DNA of 64,000 bases from assembly GCA_903813345.2 (NCBI GenBank), contig CAIIXF020000009.1, forward strand, positions 2,046,001-2,110,000, in the 5' to 3' direction. Numbering within the stretch: position 1 is the stretch's first letter; every line of letters starts with the position of its first letter. Position numbers and translations under genes: made by a program. This document shows positions 10,599 through 23,400 of the stretch, one piece after another. The notes beneath the pieces are model-generated. The model had not been told where the DNA came from, did not search any database, and saw only the letters and a program-made list of their open reading frames with translations. The DNA comes from Owenia fusiformis. Taxonomy: Eukaryota > Annelida > Polychaeta > Sabellida > Oweniidae.

Positions 10599-13510
10599 TA
10601 GTAGGATGTTGTGAGCTTGTCATTGTGGACATGTGTTTTGAAATGTAGAGGAGCTCAAAAAGATAATCTTAGTTATCGATCTGAGTCAGGTCAAATATAT
10701 TGAAAATTGGAGTAAAATGATTTTGATACACATTTAAATTCACCTGGAGAAGTTTTACCTGAAGAAGTTTTAGCAATTAAACGAAAACTTTTATATCAAA
10801 ATCATGTTACTGTTTTTAACACTAATTAACATTATACATTGAAAATTGTAGATACCTATGCCTGCTAGACAACAGTGATTATTCTGTTAATTAATTCCAA
10901 AATTTGACCAACTTATGGAGTATTTTTATGACATCACATATAATACACTTGTAGTGGCATTATAAGGCATCTATTAATGTTATTCCTTATCATTTTCAAT
11001 TTTTTTCTACTCTGCATTTCAAAACACGGCCACTTGGACAACTTTCACATTAGGTGACTGTCCATCTTTTTGCGAGGAAAGTGTGAAATATGTATGATAT
11101 TCCATTTCTTAAAATTTGAAACAATTTTTATTGTGAACGGGTAATGGCCCACTTTTGGCTGTTCATTGAAAATACAATAGACTAATTAAGTAACTTTAGG
11201 CAATTTAGCCCCTGATTTGATTTAAAGAATTTGCCATACCCAGAATACAACATTGCTGACAGGGTTTATATTGACCAAGATTTCTAATGGTTATTTTCTA
11301 CGCTATTTGCAAATTGCCAAATTGAAGTGAGCACCAACTTTAAGCCAAACTAGCATATTTTAGCTCAAACTTAAAGATGTGAATATGATTTTCAAAAATT
11401 AAAAATTGGACCATAATCTGAAAGGATATTACATGAGAATAACTAAATTAATACCAACTTTTTGTCAATTTAAACAGAGAGTGGATCAGGGGATCCCAGG
11501 CTCGAATTCTTAAAAATTAGGGAATTTGGAATCAAAATGGTTAGATCTGATCTGAACAAGACCTAGTTACATTGCTTCTATTGAAATTGATCCACCCCAA
11601 GAACAAACAGCCAAAAGAGGGTCCAAATAATATTTATTTGAATATTTATAGAAATTTTTGGATGTTTTGTAACATATAACTGGTAAAGCTATTGTTGTGG
11701 AACTATATTGTGTACTTGTCAGTTGTCATTTAACTTTATACTAAAGATGTATTTCTTGTATAAGTACCCTACCACTGTTGAAAGTGATGCCCATTTTTAT
11801 GTCACCACCAGAATGTAATGACTTATTGTTACGGTCTCTATTTTTGTGGATGGCTGTTGGTGTTTGGCGGTTGGCGTCTATCACAAATTATTGGCGTCTG
11901 TAACAAACTCTTACGGCATTTGTAACAAATGGCAGGTGGTGACATTTTGCATAGTAATGCCTTGTTACTTTTTATTTCAGAGAAAAATGTAATTTACACT
12001 TTAGTTACATTATTTGAGATACAATACTGTTGTTGTTGGATACAATTCTTGGAGATCTGGTTTGCATTTAATATTACTCTTAATGGCAGAGTCATTTTCC
12101 AAAGTATTTTAAGTTGATTTGAGTGAACGTTTTATTTTGATGTTACCCATAATGACCAATACAAAATGAAATGTCAAAATATGCCTTCTACAGAGGTCTT
12201 CACCGTCTTAACCTCGGTTGCATTAAAAAAATTCTAATTAAATGGTGCATCACTGAGTATGAGAAAATTAAAACTACATTTAAGTATTGTACAATAGTTA
12301 CATAATTGTGTTAAAACTACTTATATGTACACTACTATGATTACATGTACATCAAAAGTAACTGTACTATGATTACATGTACATTAAAACTACATCTATG
12401 TACTGTACCATGATTACATACATGTTTTTATTACAGTTCTAATTAGCTGGTGTCTGTAAATACAGTTAATGTCAGTAAATATAGCCATTTATGGGCATTG
12501 TCTTTAAAAGGTGCATTCTAATTTATTTTGGGAATCAAAGTTACAGGTAGGATGTCAATTATCCCTCATTTTGCACAAAATAATTTCTGTTTTTGTTGGA
12601 ACAGTAATATCTGATCTTGTTAGGTAGGAAAAAATGCATTAAAAAATTACTTGTTCAAGGCATGCTTTCTTAGTTTTGTCAGACAATAGAGACAATGGTA
12701 CTTATGCTACTAACGATTTAAACATAGAAATCTCAATTTAAACAAGAAATAATCCATTGAATTTAACTTTATCAGATCAGGCTGGCACAAAAAATTTCAT
12801 TTACGTATTGTATTGTCAGATAAAGTATGTAAAAATGTGACAATTTCGTCATTTGTGTAGTCTTTGTTGAGCCTTGAAGCCATGTTTATTTCAAATCAGC
12901 CAAAGGTATAAGAAATATGTCCAGCATGTATATAAGAATGTCCCTCTTCAACAGTTGAACCTCATAAATGTAGTGGCAATTTGTATTATCATTTTTTTCT
13001 AATTTTCCAATGAAATGGTAATCCTCCTACCCACCTAGGCCCTTACAAAATAAATTTTTTATATGACATAGATTTTAGTAGATGTTTATCTCGTAAGAGA
13101 CACATATTATTTATTATGATATTGTTTATATGTCTCTGTTTTGTGCTACATCACCTGATTTACGACTAAAGTATGTTTTGTTTTTTCGGAAATGAACAAT
13201 GTTTAGTATCGGAGGCCTGTTTCTCAAAATTTAACACTGACATTTTGAGATATGGACCCCTGTTGAACTTACAAATCATAATATTTTTTGAAGTTGATGT
13301 TTGTATGTACTTGCAAAGTTAAATATTTGATTAAAATCTTTTGGGCTCTACAGACAATAATTTCAGATACAGTATGTTAATTTATTTTTGAAATAGGATT
13401 GTAATATTCCATTCATGACATCTATTTACTAGCTATTTATATGACATTTTCATTGTCTAGTAAAATATATTTGTGACAAAATATTATGGTTTACTATTAA
13501 TAAAATTGAA
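10599..13510 (+). other. SIRT7: probable SIRT7 3' UTR and downstream DNA
   Basis: AT-rich, with no protein-like frame. An AATAAA at 13499-13504 (and another near 13050) could end the transcript. Contains an interspersed repeat (11798-11952) and degenerate tattacatgtac-type repeats (about 12266-12425). Confidence 0.4.
11798..11952 (+). mobile_element. TGTCACCAC/GGCGTTCGG interspersed repeat, copy 2
   Basis: About 155 bp from tatgtcaccaccagaatgta to caggtggtgacattttgcat. The interior has repeated tgttggtgtttggcggttgg words. Inverted copies are at 28447-28584 and 58263-58414. Confidence 0.7.
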
Positions 13511-14948
13511 AGATTTAATACTTATCATCCTTGGAAATCATTTTTGTTAAAATCATTTGGTCACAGTTGTCACTGGTCCCCTTCTGGTTATAAAGGTCTA
13601 TATAACAAAATGGATGAACTTCTGTCAATTAAATTTTTATTTTCACCATTTTACACAGAAGGAGGTCTTTTTGTATCCAAATATTTCACCCTTATGTCAA
13701 TAGTAGCAGCTGGTTACTTGATAGGGAATCAGTCACAAGTATATACATCCAAGGGCTCCAATAATCGAGTGAGAATTCTTCACTTCAGCGACCAGAACGT
13801 TAAAAGGCCATAACATGAAGCAACCAAGACGTTATGAAATTCACCAGAACAAAAAACTCTTTATCACATACTATATAAAATTCCAGCAATCTGATTGGTT
13901 GGATACTAAATTCCACGAAGGCATGTTTTCTTGAATTGGACAGATTCTATGCTAGTAATATTTTTTAGTGGACATATTCTTATTTCTGAAAGTATTAGAT
14001 GCACAAGGGTAACATGAAAAACGAACCACTAAAACTGATGAATATCCAAGTTGAAGGGAATTTTCTAATACCCTGCCATGTTATCTGACCCGAAATAAAA
14101 CCTTGTGGTGAAAATGGTAATTACCTACTCGCATCTAGCCTACTTCGTATACTAGTAAATGCGTCCTCCGAGGGATCAGAAGAATAAAAACGGCATGTTC
14201 TAATTCTGTTGTTATGGTATTTACCCGGGGGTCAACTACAGTATATATAAACCTGGACGGGTATCCTTGGCTCACATGGGATACCTCTTTTGACATTTGG
14301 TATGGCAATGAACCCACATTTTAGGATGTGGTATGAAAATGCCCCCTTAAATTATGACTTGAGGTATAGCAATGGTCAGATTTTCCACTTTCTGGTATGA
14401 GAATGGTCATGGAAAATATGTCACCTCAGACTTGTGGTATAGCATTGGTCTAGTACAGTAGTTACACGTATCCTTAATAGGGGTTGTTTTCGATCGTTTT
14501 CTTCAAAGACCTGCCTTCTTCTCGGGGCTTTAGACATTTTGAATGGCCTTGGTCTTACATCTGGATATTGGTCCTGTATTTAGACATGTCACATTTGGTA
14601 TCGCATTGGTCTTATATTTGGACATTTGGTATGGCTTTTTGGCGTTATTTTGGTTGGTATTGGGACATATTGAAAATTGAAAGAATGGTATGGGAACACA
14701 TTGAGATCTGAAGGTTCAGCCTAGGCCCCCGCCGAATTTTGTATACAATAAAACCCCCGGGGATATTAACCACTCAATGATGTCGCTAACCCTGCGCCCA
14801 GAGTCTAGTTAAGTGAAGTCGAAAGAATACAGAGGGTCGACTCAGCAAGTTACAAAAATAACGAAAAACGTATTTTTCAAATATTCGATACTTCAATTTC
14901 TGGCCAGTTTCACTCTGAATGCGATTTAATATATTATTATCGTATATA
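13511..14948. other. intergenic DNA with degenerate ggtatgg repeats
   Basis: No gene seen. From about 14270 to 14700 the words ggtatggcaatg, ggtatgagaatggtc and ggtatagcattggtc recur irregularly, a decayed tandem array. A deletion copy of the TACCCT MITE (accctgcgcccagagtctag) sits at about 14790-14845. Confidence 0.5.
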
Positions 14949-15556
14949 CAGGGTGGGCCAAAAAAACGCCACTTTTTTTTTCAAGCCACTATAACTTTTT
15001 TATTTTCCAACCTACATACCCCAAATTTTGCAGTTATATAGTGCCAAGGGTTCTTAGTAATAATATAATGTGTGGGATTATATTTGATCTAAAAGAGGAG
15101 TTCAATTGGTCCGCCAGCCCATTTGATGATAGATTTTAGTTTTAGTCGCCTTGCTGATATAGCAGTATCAATGAAATGTTAGCTATATTTTTTTCAACGT
15201 GTCTTAATTGCCAGCTTTAGTTAAGCAATTTTTTAGATTGGGTGCCTTCATACCATCTCCTGGAGACCTCCCCATACCCTATACTCACTTGGGTTTGAAT
15301 TAGGGCTATTAGCTTGCGGTCATCAGGGCGTATCAGTTTAGGAACATTATGCAAATTATGCTTATTTCTCATGGCACACCACATGGTTAAGTGAGACACT
15401 GGTGACATATTTTATTCAAGTAAAAGTGTATAATTCATGATCAATGACTAGATAACAACCTCAAGTTTCATTTGGTATGTAAATTATGATTTTGTATCAA
15501 AAAATAAAAAAGTTATAGCATTTGAAAAAAAAGTGGCGTTTTTTTGGCCCACCCTG
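14949..15556. mobile_element. 608-bp mariner-type MITE
   Basis: Ends cagggtgggccaaaaaaacg and its mirror cgtttttttggcccaccctg, flanked by TA on both sides (14947-14948 and 15557-15558). The TIR extends through gccactttttttt. The short internal ORFs are not transposase-like. Confidence 0.85.
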
Positions 15557-15888
15557 TATATTCGATTTAATAATGTTGTTTGATTTTTAATCTATATCTC
15601 TAGCCTTGCGTATAGTTTAAGTGTTACCCTGTCATGTACATTTTCGGGACAATTCATCTAAAGCCAGGGCTATTATATTAGAATTTATTTGTTACAACTT
15701 GGGGCCAATGTTTTTGGTCACCTTGTTGATGCCAATCCGGGATGCCAATATTAAACAAGCCTATTCATGGGACATTTACTCTGAGAACGGACCTCAATGT
15801 AAGCAGTTCTTTGGGGTAACGTCAATATTATGAAAGAATATTTCAAGATTACAGAATCAGGAAAAAAATTGAATTCAAAATATCCGAA

Positions 15889-15894
15889 TTTATT
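15889..15894 (-). other. candidate polyadenylation signal of the Polycomb gene
   Basis: AATAAA on the minus strand, 722 bases after the stop codon. It would give a 3' UTR of about 730 bases and leave a 2.4-kb gap to the converging SIRT7 transcript. Confidence 0.45.
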
Positions 15895-16616
15895 CAAATA
15901 CAAAATATACCAATGTTACAATATTCTGACATTTTCGAAATTGTTTTCGTTACTATAGTATCGTCATCAATGATCACTTCAGTTTTATCATCCAAGTCTG
16001 TCTTGTAAAAATGATCGAAACATCACATAATGTATATTCTCCGAACACATAATTCTCCATATCAGCAAAATATATTCATAAAGGCTGTACAGGGGTGCAG
16101 GGGTTTACATAGGATAACCAGATAACTTGCTTTTGAAAAGATGTCCAAATATCAGGATTTAACCAATGTATTCCTTTGTTTGTCTCATTTCAAGATTCTG
16201 GCTATCTCTATCCATCCAGTGACAAGAGTGCCCAGTTGACTACTGCTCCAAATGAATCACATGATGAGACGATAAGAAACGTGTCTACAAAATTCACATC
16301 AATAGTAGGGCCTATGTAGCCTATATATCTGATGTAGTGTCTCCTGTATTGTTATATTATGGCATTAGGTAAATATAAATCCCAACATCTAATTGTTCGA
16401 CATTAATTAGGCCTATACGCGGTAGATATACTAGATACACGTATATGTCATGAAAGGTAGACAGGAAAACACATGCAGTACGTTTTCTAGGATATGCGTT
16501 CAGTTAAATGGCGGTCGGTAAAATGAAACCGATCTGAGCGTAGCTAACCAGTCGCTTGATCGCATCGACTGCGATATTATCTGTTACATAGAGAATTCAC
16601 GAGACAATTCAAACTT

Positions 16617-17445
16617 TTAACGGTCTTTGAAAAATCCATTTGATGTTGCACACTCTAGAACGGTGACAGTCTTATCATTGCACGTAACATCCGTGACCAA
16701 AACACGTTTGTTGTAATCACCTCCGAGCTTTGGTAGCCAAACTTCCCAGGTTATATCAACAACTTCTTCTGGTATTTCATTTAAATCATCACAATCCTCA
16801 CCAATAGGAGGCGATAAAACAACTGGTACTTCAGCAGATTCAAAACGAGGTGACATATCCAATGGGAGTAAAGGGGGAACATCGTCTGCTATGTTAACGA
16901 TAGGTGTCTCTACATGTCTTTGTTCATTTTCTTTATTCTCGTCTGCTTCCTCGGTATATGGCGTTGAACTTGACTGAGAAATTACAGATGGAACAGATTC
17001 TTGATAAGGAATAGTTTCTGTGCTTTCATTGGCAACGTCTTCGATACTTTGATTGTTTGAATCATCAAAATCGTTATGACTTTGTTTGTTAGATGTCACT
17101 GTCGCATGATGCGGTGAACAGTCTTTAGTCGAAGAAACAGATTTTCGTTTGTATTTGATGACAATTTCCTTCGCCATATAATGTGTTGATTTAAGATCCT
17201 TTAACCCTTTTGAACTTGTCTTTTTACTGATCGTTCTCTTTTTAGTCGGTGGTGAAACCTTATCAGTGTTTTTGTTGGAATTTATGTCATTATGTTCCCA
17301 TTCTGCCTCAAAGTCAAAGTTGTAAGGGTCTTCTTCACATCCAGATTTGTGACTATCAACACGCGTTCGTTTTCCTCCCAAGTCGTCGCCGTTGACAACG
17401 TTGTTGATAACTTCGTCTAAGTCATCTTCGTTGAATTCATGATTT
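16617..17445 (-). CDS. Polycomb exon 4 (linker and C-box)
   Basis: The acceptor is read as ttcagag, starting at 17445, to keep frame after exon 3. Starting at 17447 would be out of frame unless another exon intervenes. It opens NHEFNEDDLDEVINNVVNGD. A Lys/Ser-rich segment and an acidic Ser/Pro segment follow, and the C-box lies in the last 30 residues. Confidence 0.9.
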
Positions 17446-20400
17446 CTCTGAAATCAGAAAATGTTGACTTCAAAATACAGGACAAATGAATTTTTGCAAT
17501 TTTGTCAGAAAATTCTGTATTTTCATGTTTTCTTTCACTTGAAAGGTAATTATTTTGATAGAGGACAGTTATTCATTGATTGCACTCGATGTTATGTTAT
17601 CATGGTTACCATGCATTGTTTCCATCTTGCCGGGCCAGTTCTAGGGGTTTTAGTGCTAGTTAATAGAAGGCATTCATTTTACTACATCGACCTGAGCAAT
17701 ATGTGTCGTCATAGTGGCGGTCAATAATACTAATAACGTCATGACGTCTGCGGGCAATATTATAAGTTATTGAATGATTTGAAGTGCAATACAGGATATA
17801 TTCTGTTCGAGAAATTCCGTATTGGAACGAGACGAAGTCGAGTGCTAATACAGAATATCGAGACAGAATATATCCTGTATTGCACTTCAAATCATTCAAT
17901 AACGTTTTTATCGTGATATCCTCTGTATTGCTACTGAGATTGTCTCCTCCGTACCAATATTTTCTGTATTGCGACGGAGATGATCAACGCGGACAATCTC
18001 AGTAGCAATACAGATTGGTACAGCACAAGAACTGACCAATCAGAGGGCTTCATTTTACAGATCATACGATAAAATGAAATATTGCCCTTCGAAATGACGT
18101 TATTGTACTTTTGATGTTTGCTATATTTACAACATACATGTAAAATAATTATTGTATTCTGATCACTAGAGAGAGTATATACTTATCAAATCGAACAAAT
18201 TGCTCGAAGATCATAACTTTATATAGCAGGTTATGTGTTTTAATTATATTTTATAAAATGTTAATGATAGTATCTGTACATGTTGGAAAATAAAATACGT
18301 TTTTTAAGGCTTGTTTACCAAGGAATGTAGTTCAAAATAAATCAAGGACTGGCAGATGTTCGTCTTGACTATCAGGTTATGGTTAATTAATGGTCTGTTT
18401 ACCAGTTATAACTCGTCTTCAGATCTCCTATTTGGCACTGAATCAAAATCCATAGTTTAATAAAAACTGATTATTTTAGACCTTGGAGTTTCGTATCATT
18501 TTACAATGATGACCGTCATTCAGGATATGTACCCCTTTCATGACTCGTAGTCAGAGGCCAAATTTTAAAATTGCCAAATTTGAATCCCCTTGAAATTTTA
18601 TTTAAAAAAAACATCTTATCATTGAATTACGAATAACCCGATTACAAGTAATTGGTTACATGTTAACATAAACAACGACATGGTTTTTACATGTGTATAC
18701 TTTTCCACTGAATGCAATCGCTAAGTACGATACAAGCATTTATCAAAAATCAACAGGATAAAATACAAAATGTATCTTATTTTATAGCTGCTAATTTTTT
18801 CACTTCAACATTAAAATAGTAAATTTTGGTCTTATTTCCAAACGAAAGATTACAAAAATCACAAGAAATGATCGAGATATTGGTTCCAATCTTTTTGGAC
18901 TGTTTATTTTGAATTTGTAGTCGGTTGTAATTTCAGAAAATAACGACATCTCGACGTTTTCATTGTTGGAAAATATCGTTTTTCGATCCTTGGAGCCAAT
19001 CCTCCTTTTCACTGTGTATTTACGTTCCAGTTTTTATCAACAGTTCCACACGATCGCTATATAAATAGCTTTAGAATGTCATCTCGACTTGACATTGTCT
19101 TCTGATCAATATGAATATGCCCTTCTAAAAAGGAACTGATAGATGACTATGATCTCCCAAGTGAACTATTTGGGCATTTCATTACTCGGCAACTCCAAAA
19201 CACAGAGTGTGATAATAGACGTGGACGAGTTGTAGATAGAAACAAGGAGGATTGGCTCCCAGAATCGAAGTCGATATTTTCCAACAATGAAAACGCCGAG
19301 ATGTCGTTATTTTCTGAAATTTTAACCGATTATAAATTCAAAATAAACAGTTCAAAAGATTCGAACCAATATCTCGATCATTTCCTGTGAGTTTTGGAAT
19401 TTTTCGTTAGGAAATAAGACCAAAATTCACGATTCAAATGTTGAAGTGAACAAAATGGCGGCTGTTGGAATTCAAATTTTGTAGCACGACATGCCCATAT
19501 ATGGGACAGAATATCGATGTTGCACTCTGGGAGCCAATCCTCCTTGAGATAGAAAGGGATCTTAAGTAAGATAAATCAAGCCATGACAATGTCATAATGC
19601 GACTAATTATGTAACATATCATAATAGAACAAGGACTTTTAATAAGAAATAAAAATGTATTCAAACGACAAGAGATATATGCTTTCATAATGATCACTCG
19701 TCTTGATCCATCAAATGTCATATGACAAAAGGAATACACTGGTTTAACAATATGGTTGATCAGTGCTTTCTTTGTGTAGTGGGCATAGCGAACACTTTGA
19801 ACTAATTTGAAGAACTTCTCCATCTTCTTATAATTTCGCGGTTTCGGCGTCGGACATCTTTTGAGTTTACAATGCCATTCAGTTTAACCAGTTTACAATG
19901 ACCAGGACTTCAAATAAAAGGACGCATCTCAACTTTAAAATGGGATGAGCAGAAAGCATAATAATTCCAAGACAATTGCGTATTGAATTACATTTTGCCT
20001 AATGATCTGTAGCTCTTTAGATATCTCTGTTATCAATGGGCCCATTATAAGGAAATTATATTCAGATGGTATACATCTAGGATCCCAAGTGAAATGTTCT
20101 CATTGCAAATTTAAACTGAATTCCCAAATGAACAAAAAGAAGAGCACATCACTTTGTGATTCTCAGGCTGAATTATCATTTGCTTGATGAAGCTACTAAA
20201 CAAGTAGATATGATGTATTAAAGATATATCCAATCCTACGTCTACAATTATATATGATAAAATCAGTTTTTCATATTGTTTTGAAGTGTTTTCGCCATTG
20301 AAGGGAGGGGTCTATCAAATAGAGTAAAAGGGATAAGACTTCCCAAAAACTTAACATCGCAGAAAAAGAAATCCCCACTTGCTAATTTTTAGTCTGCATT

Positions 20401-23400
20401 TTATATGAGAAAATCAGTTTTTCATATTGTTTTCGCCATTGAAGGCAGGGGTCTATCAGATAGAGTAAAAGGGATAAGACTTCCCCAAAACATAACATTG
20501 CAGAAAAAGAAATCCCCACTTGCTAATTTTTGGTCTATATTTTATATAAGAAAATCAGTTTTTCATATTGTTTTCGCCATTGAAGTACCCTGCGCGCAGA
20601 GTCTAGTTAAACTACTGAAGACGAAGCTCTCTTTTAAGAAGTGAAGTCAAACGAATGCAAAGGGTACCATTGAAGGCAGGGGTCTATCAGATAGAGTAAA
20701 AGGGATAAGACTTCCCCAAAACATAACATTGCAGAAAAAGAAATCCCCACTTGCTAATTTTTGGTCTATATTTTATATAAGAAAATCAGTTTTTCATATT
20801 GTTTTCGCCATTGAAGTACCCTGCGCGCAGAGTCTAGTTAAACTACTGAAGACGAAGCTCTCTTTTAAGAAGTGAAGTCAAACGAATGCAAAGGGTACCA
20901 TTGAAGGCAGGGGTCTATCAGATAGAGTAAAAGGGATAAGACTTCCCCAAAACATAACATTGCAGAAAAAGAAATCCCCACTTGCTAATTTTTGGTCTAT
21001 ATTTTATATAAGAAAATCAGTTTTTCATATTGTTTTCGCCATTGAAGTACCCTGCGCGCAGAGTCTAGTTAAACTACTGAAGACGAAGCTCTCTTTTAAG
21101 AAGTGAAGTCAAACGAATGCAAAGGGTACCATTGAAGGCAGGGGTCTATCAGATAGAGTAAAAGGGATAAGACTTCCCAAAAACTTAACATTGCAGATGA
21201 ATAAATCCCAACTTGTTAATTAAATTCATTTAGTGTTCTACCAGACTATTTGACCAATCAATCATTCTTGATGCAGTGTTGGTAACACAGGCTCTACATC
21301 TCTGGAAAATAGTATTAATGGAGTCTCCGATTAATCAGAATAGTCTTGATGAATCAAAATGACTTTTATCCTTTGTCCGGTGTTGTAATTCTGGGATTTT
21401 ATAAATAATCAATTCCACAGACACGGGAACATACATAGATACATAGTGAGTTCACCCCCCCCCCCCCACTCATATTGTTTTGAAGTGTTTTCGCCATTGA
21501 AGGGAGGGGTCTATCAAATAGAGTAAAAGGGATAAGACTTCCCAAAAACTTAACATCGCAGAAAAAGAAATCCCCACTTGCTAATTTTTAGTCTGCATTT
21601 TATATGAGAAAATCAGTTTTTCATATTGTTTTCGCCATTGAAGGCAGGGGTCTATCAGATAGAGTAAAAGGGATAAGACTTCCCCAAAACATAACATTGC
21701 AGAAAAAGAAATCCCCACTTGCTAATTTTTGGTCTATATTTTATATAAGAAAATCAGTTTTTCATATTGTTTTCGCCATTGAAGTACCCTGCGCGCAGAG
21801 TCTAGTTAAACTACTGAAGACGAAGCTCTCTTTTAAGAGGTGAAGTCAAACGAATGCAAAGGGTACCATTGAAGGCAGGGGTCTATCAGATAGAGTAAAA
21901 GGGATAAGACTTCCCCAAAACATAACATTGCAGAAAAAGAAATCCCCACTTGCTAATTTTTGGTCTCTATTTTATATAAGAAAATCAGTTTTTCATATTG
22001 TTTTCGCCATTGAAGTACCCTGCGCGCAGAGTCTAGTTAAACTACTGAAGACGAAGCTCTCTTTTAAGAAGTGAAGTCAAACGAATGCAAAGGGTACCAT
22101 TGAAGGCAGGGGTCTATCAGATAGAGTAAAAGGGATAAGACTTCCCCAAAACATAACATTGCAGAAAAAGAAATCCCCACTTGCTAATTTTTGGTCTATA
22201 TTTTATATAAGAAAATCAGTTTTTCATATTGTTTTCGCCATTGAAGTACCCTGCGCGCAGAGTCTAGTTAAACTACTGAAGACGAAGCTCTCTTTTAAGA
22301 AGTGAAGTCAAACGAATGCAAAGGGTACCATTGAAGGCAGGGGTCTATCAGATAGAGTAAAAGGGATAAGACTTCCCAAAAACTTAACATTGCAGATGAA
22401 TAAATCCCAACTTGCTAATTTTTGGTCTATATTTTATATAAGAAAATCAGTTTTTCATATTGTTTTCGCCATTGAAGTACCCTGCGCGCAGAGTCTAGTT
22501 AAACTACTGAAGACGAAGCTCTCTTTTAAGAAGTGAAGTCAAACGAATGCAAAGGGTACCATTGAAGGCAGGGGTCTATCAGATAGAGTAAAAGGGATAA
22601 GACTTCCCAAAAACTTAACATTGCAGATGAATAAATCCCAACTTGTTAATTAAATTCATTTAGTGTTCTACCAGACTATTTGACCAATCAATCATTCTTG
22701 ATGCAGTGTTGGTAACACAGGCTCTACATCTCTGGAAAATAGTATTAATGGAGTCTCCGATTAATCAGAATAGTCTTGATGAATCAAAATGACTTTTATC
22801 CTTTGTCCGGTGTTGTAATTCTGGGATTTTATAAATAATCAATTCCACAGACACGGGAACATACATAGATACATAGTGAGTTCACCCCCCCCCCCACTCA
22901 CTATATTTTTTACATTAGCGATACAGTGACTGGGGGAGATTAAAATCTTCCTGGGCCTGTAATCAATTCATTTTACAATCTATAGGTACAATGTACAAGA
23001 TCACCAATCGCTCTAATAATCGCATTACAGGCTGAGAATAAGGTGAAAAGCATTTCAAGAAACTAGAAGGAATGTCCGAATTCCGAATGAAGATTAAGCC
23101 ATACCACAAATAAGTAACACCCCATAAAAACCATCCTTTTCCAGACATCGTAATACCATAAGGGTGGACCATCGAATCCTGGAGATGAGACAATGACATG
23201 GACTTCAAATACTTGCAATAAAACCTTTTGTCCATGAAAAAGACTTGATAAAAACATATTTACATATAGAAAACAACCCCTGGATACTCTGGGAGTCAAA
23301 GATTAGGACCTGAGAGGTATTTAAAGGTCTCTTTGAAATAAAGAAGGAAAACCCTCTTCTAATAAACTTCTCGAAAGTGTTATATGAAATAGAAGCGCTT

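Noticed and set aside
15217-15408. 63-residue minus-strand ORF inside the mariner-type MITE
   Set aside because: No DDE or helix-turn-helix motif; the element is non-autonomous.
20405-21843. Two identical 79-residue ORFs
   Set aside because: They are translations of the duplicated satellite block, including part of a MITE.
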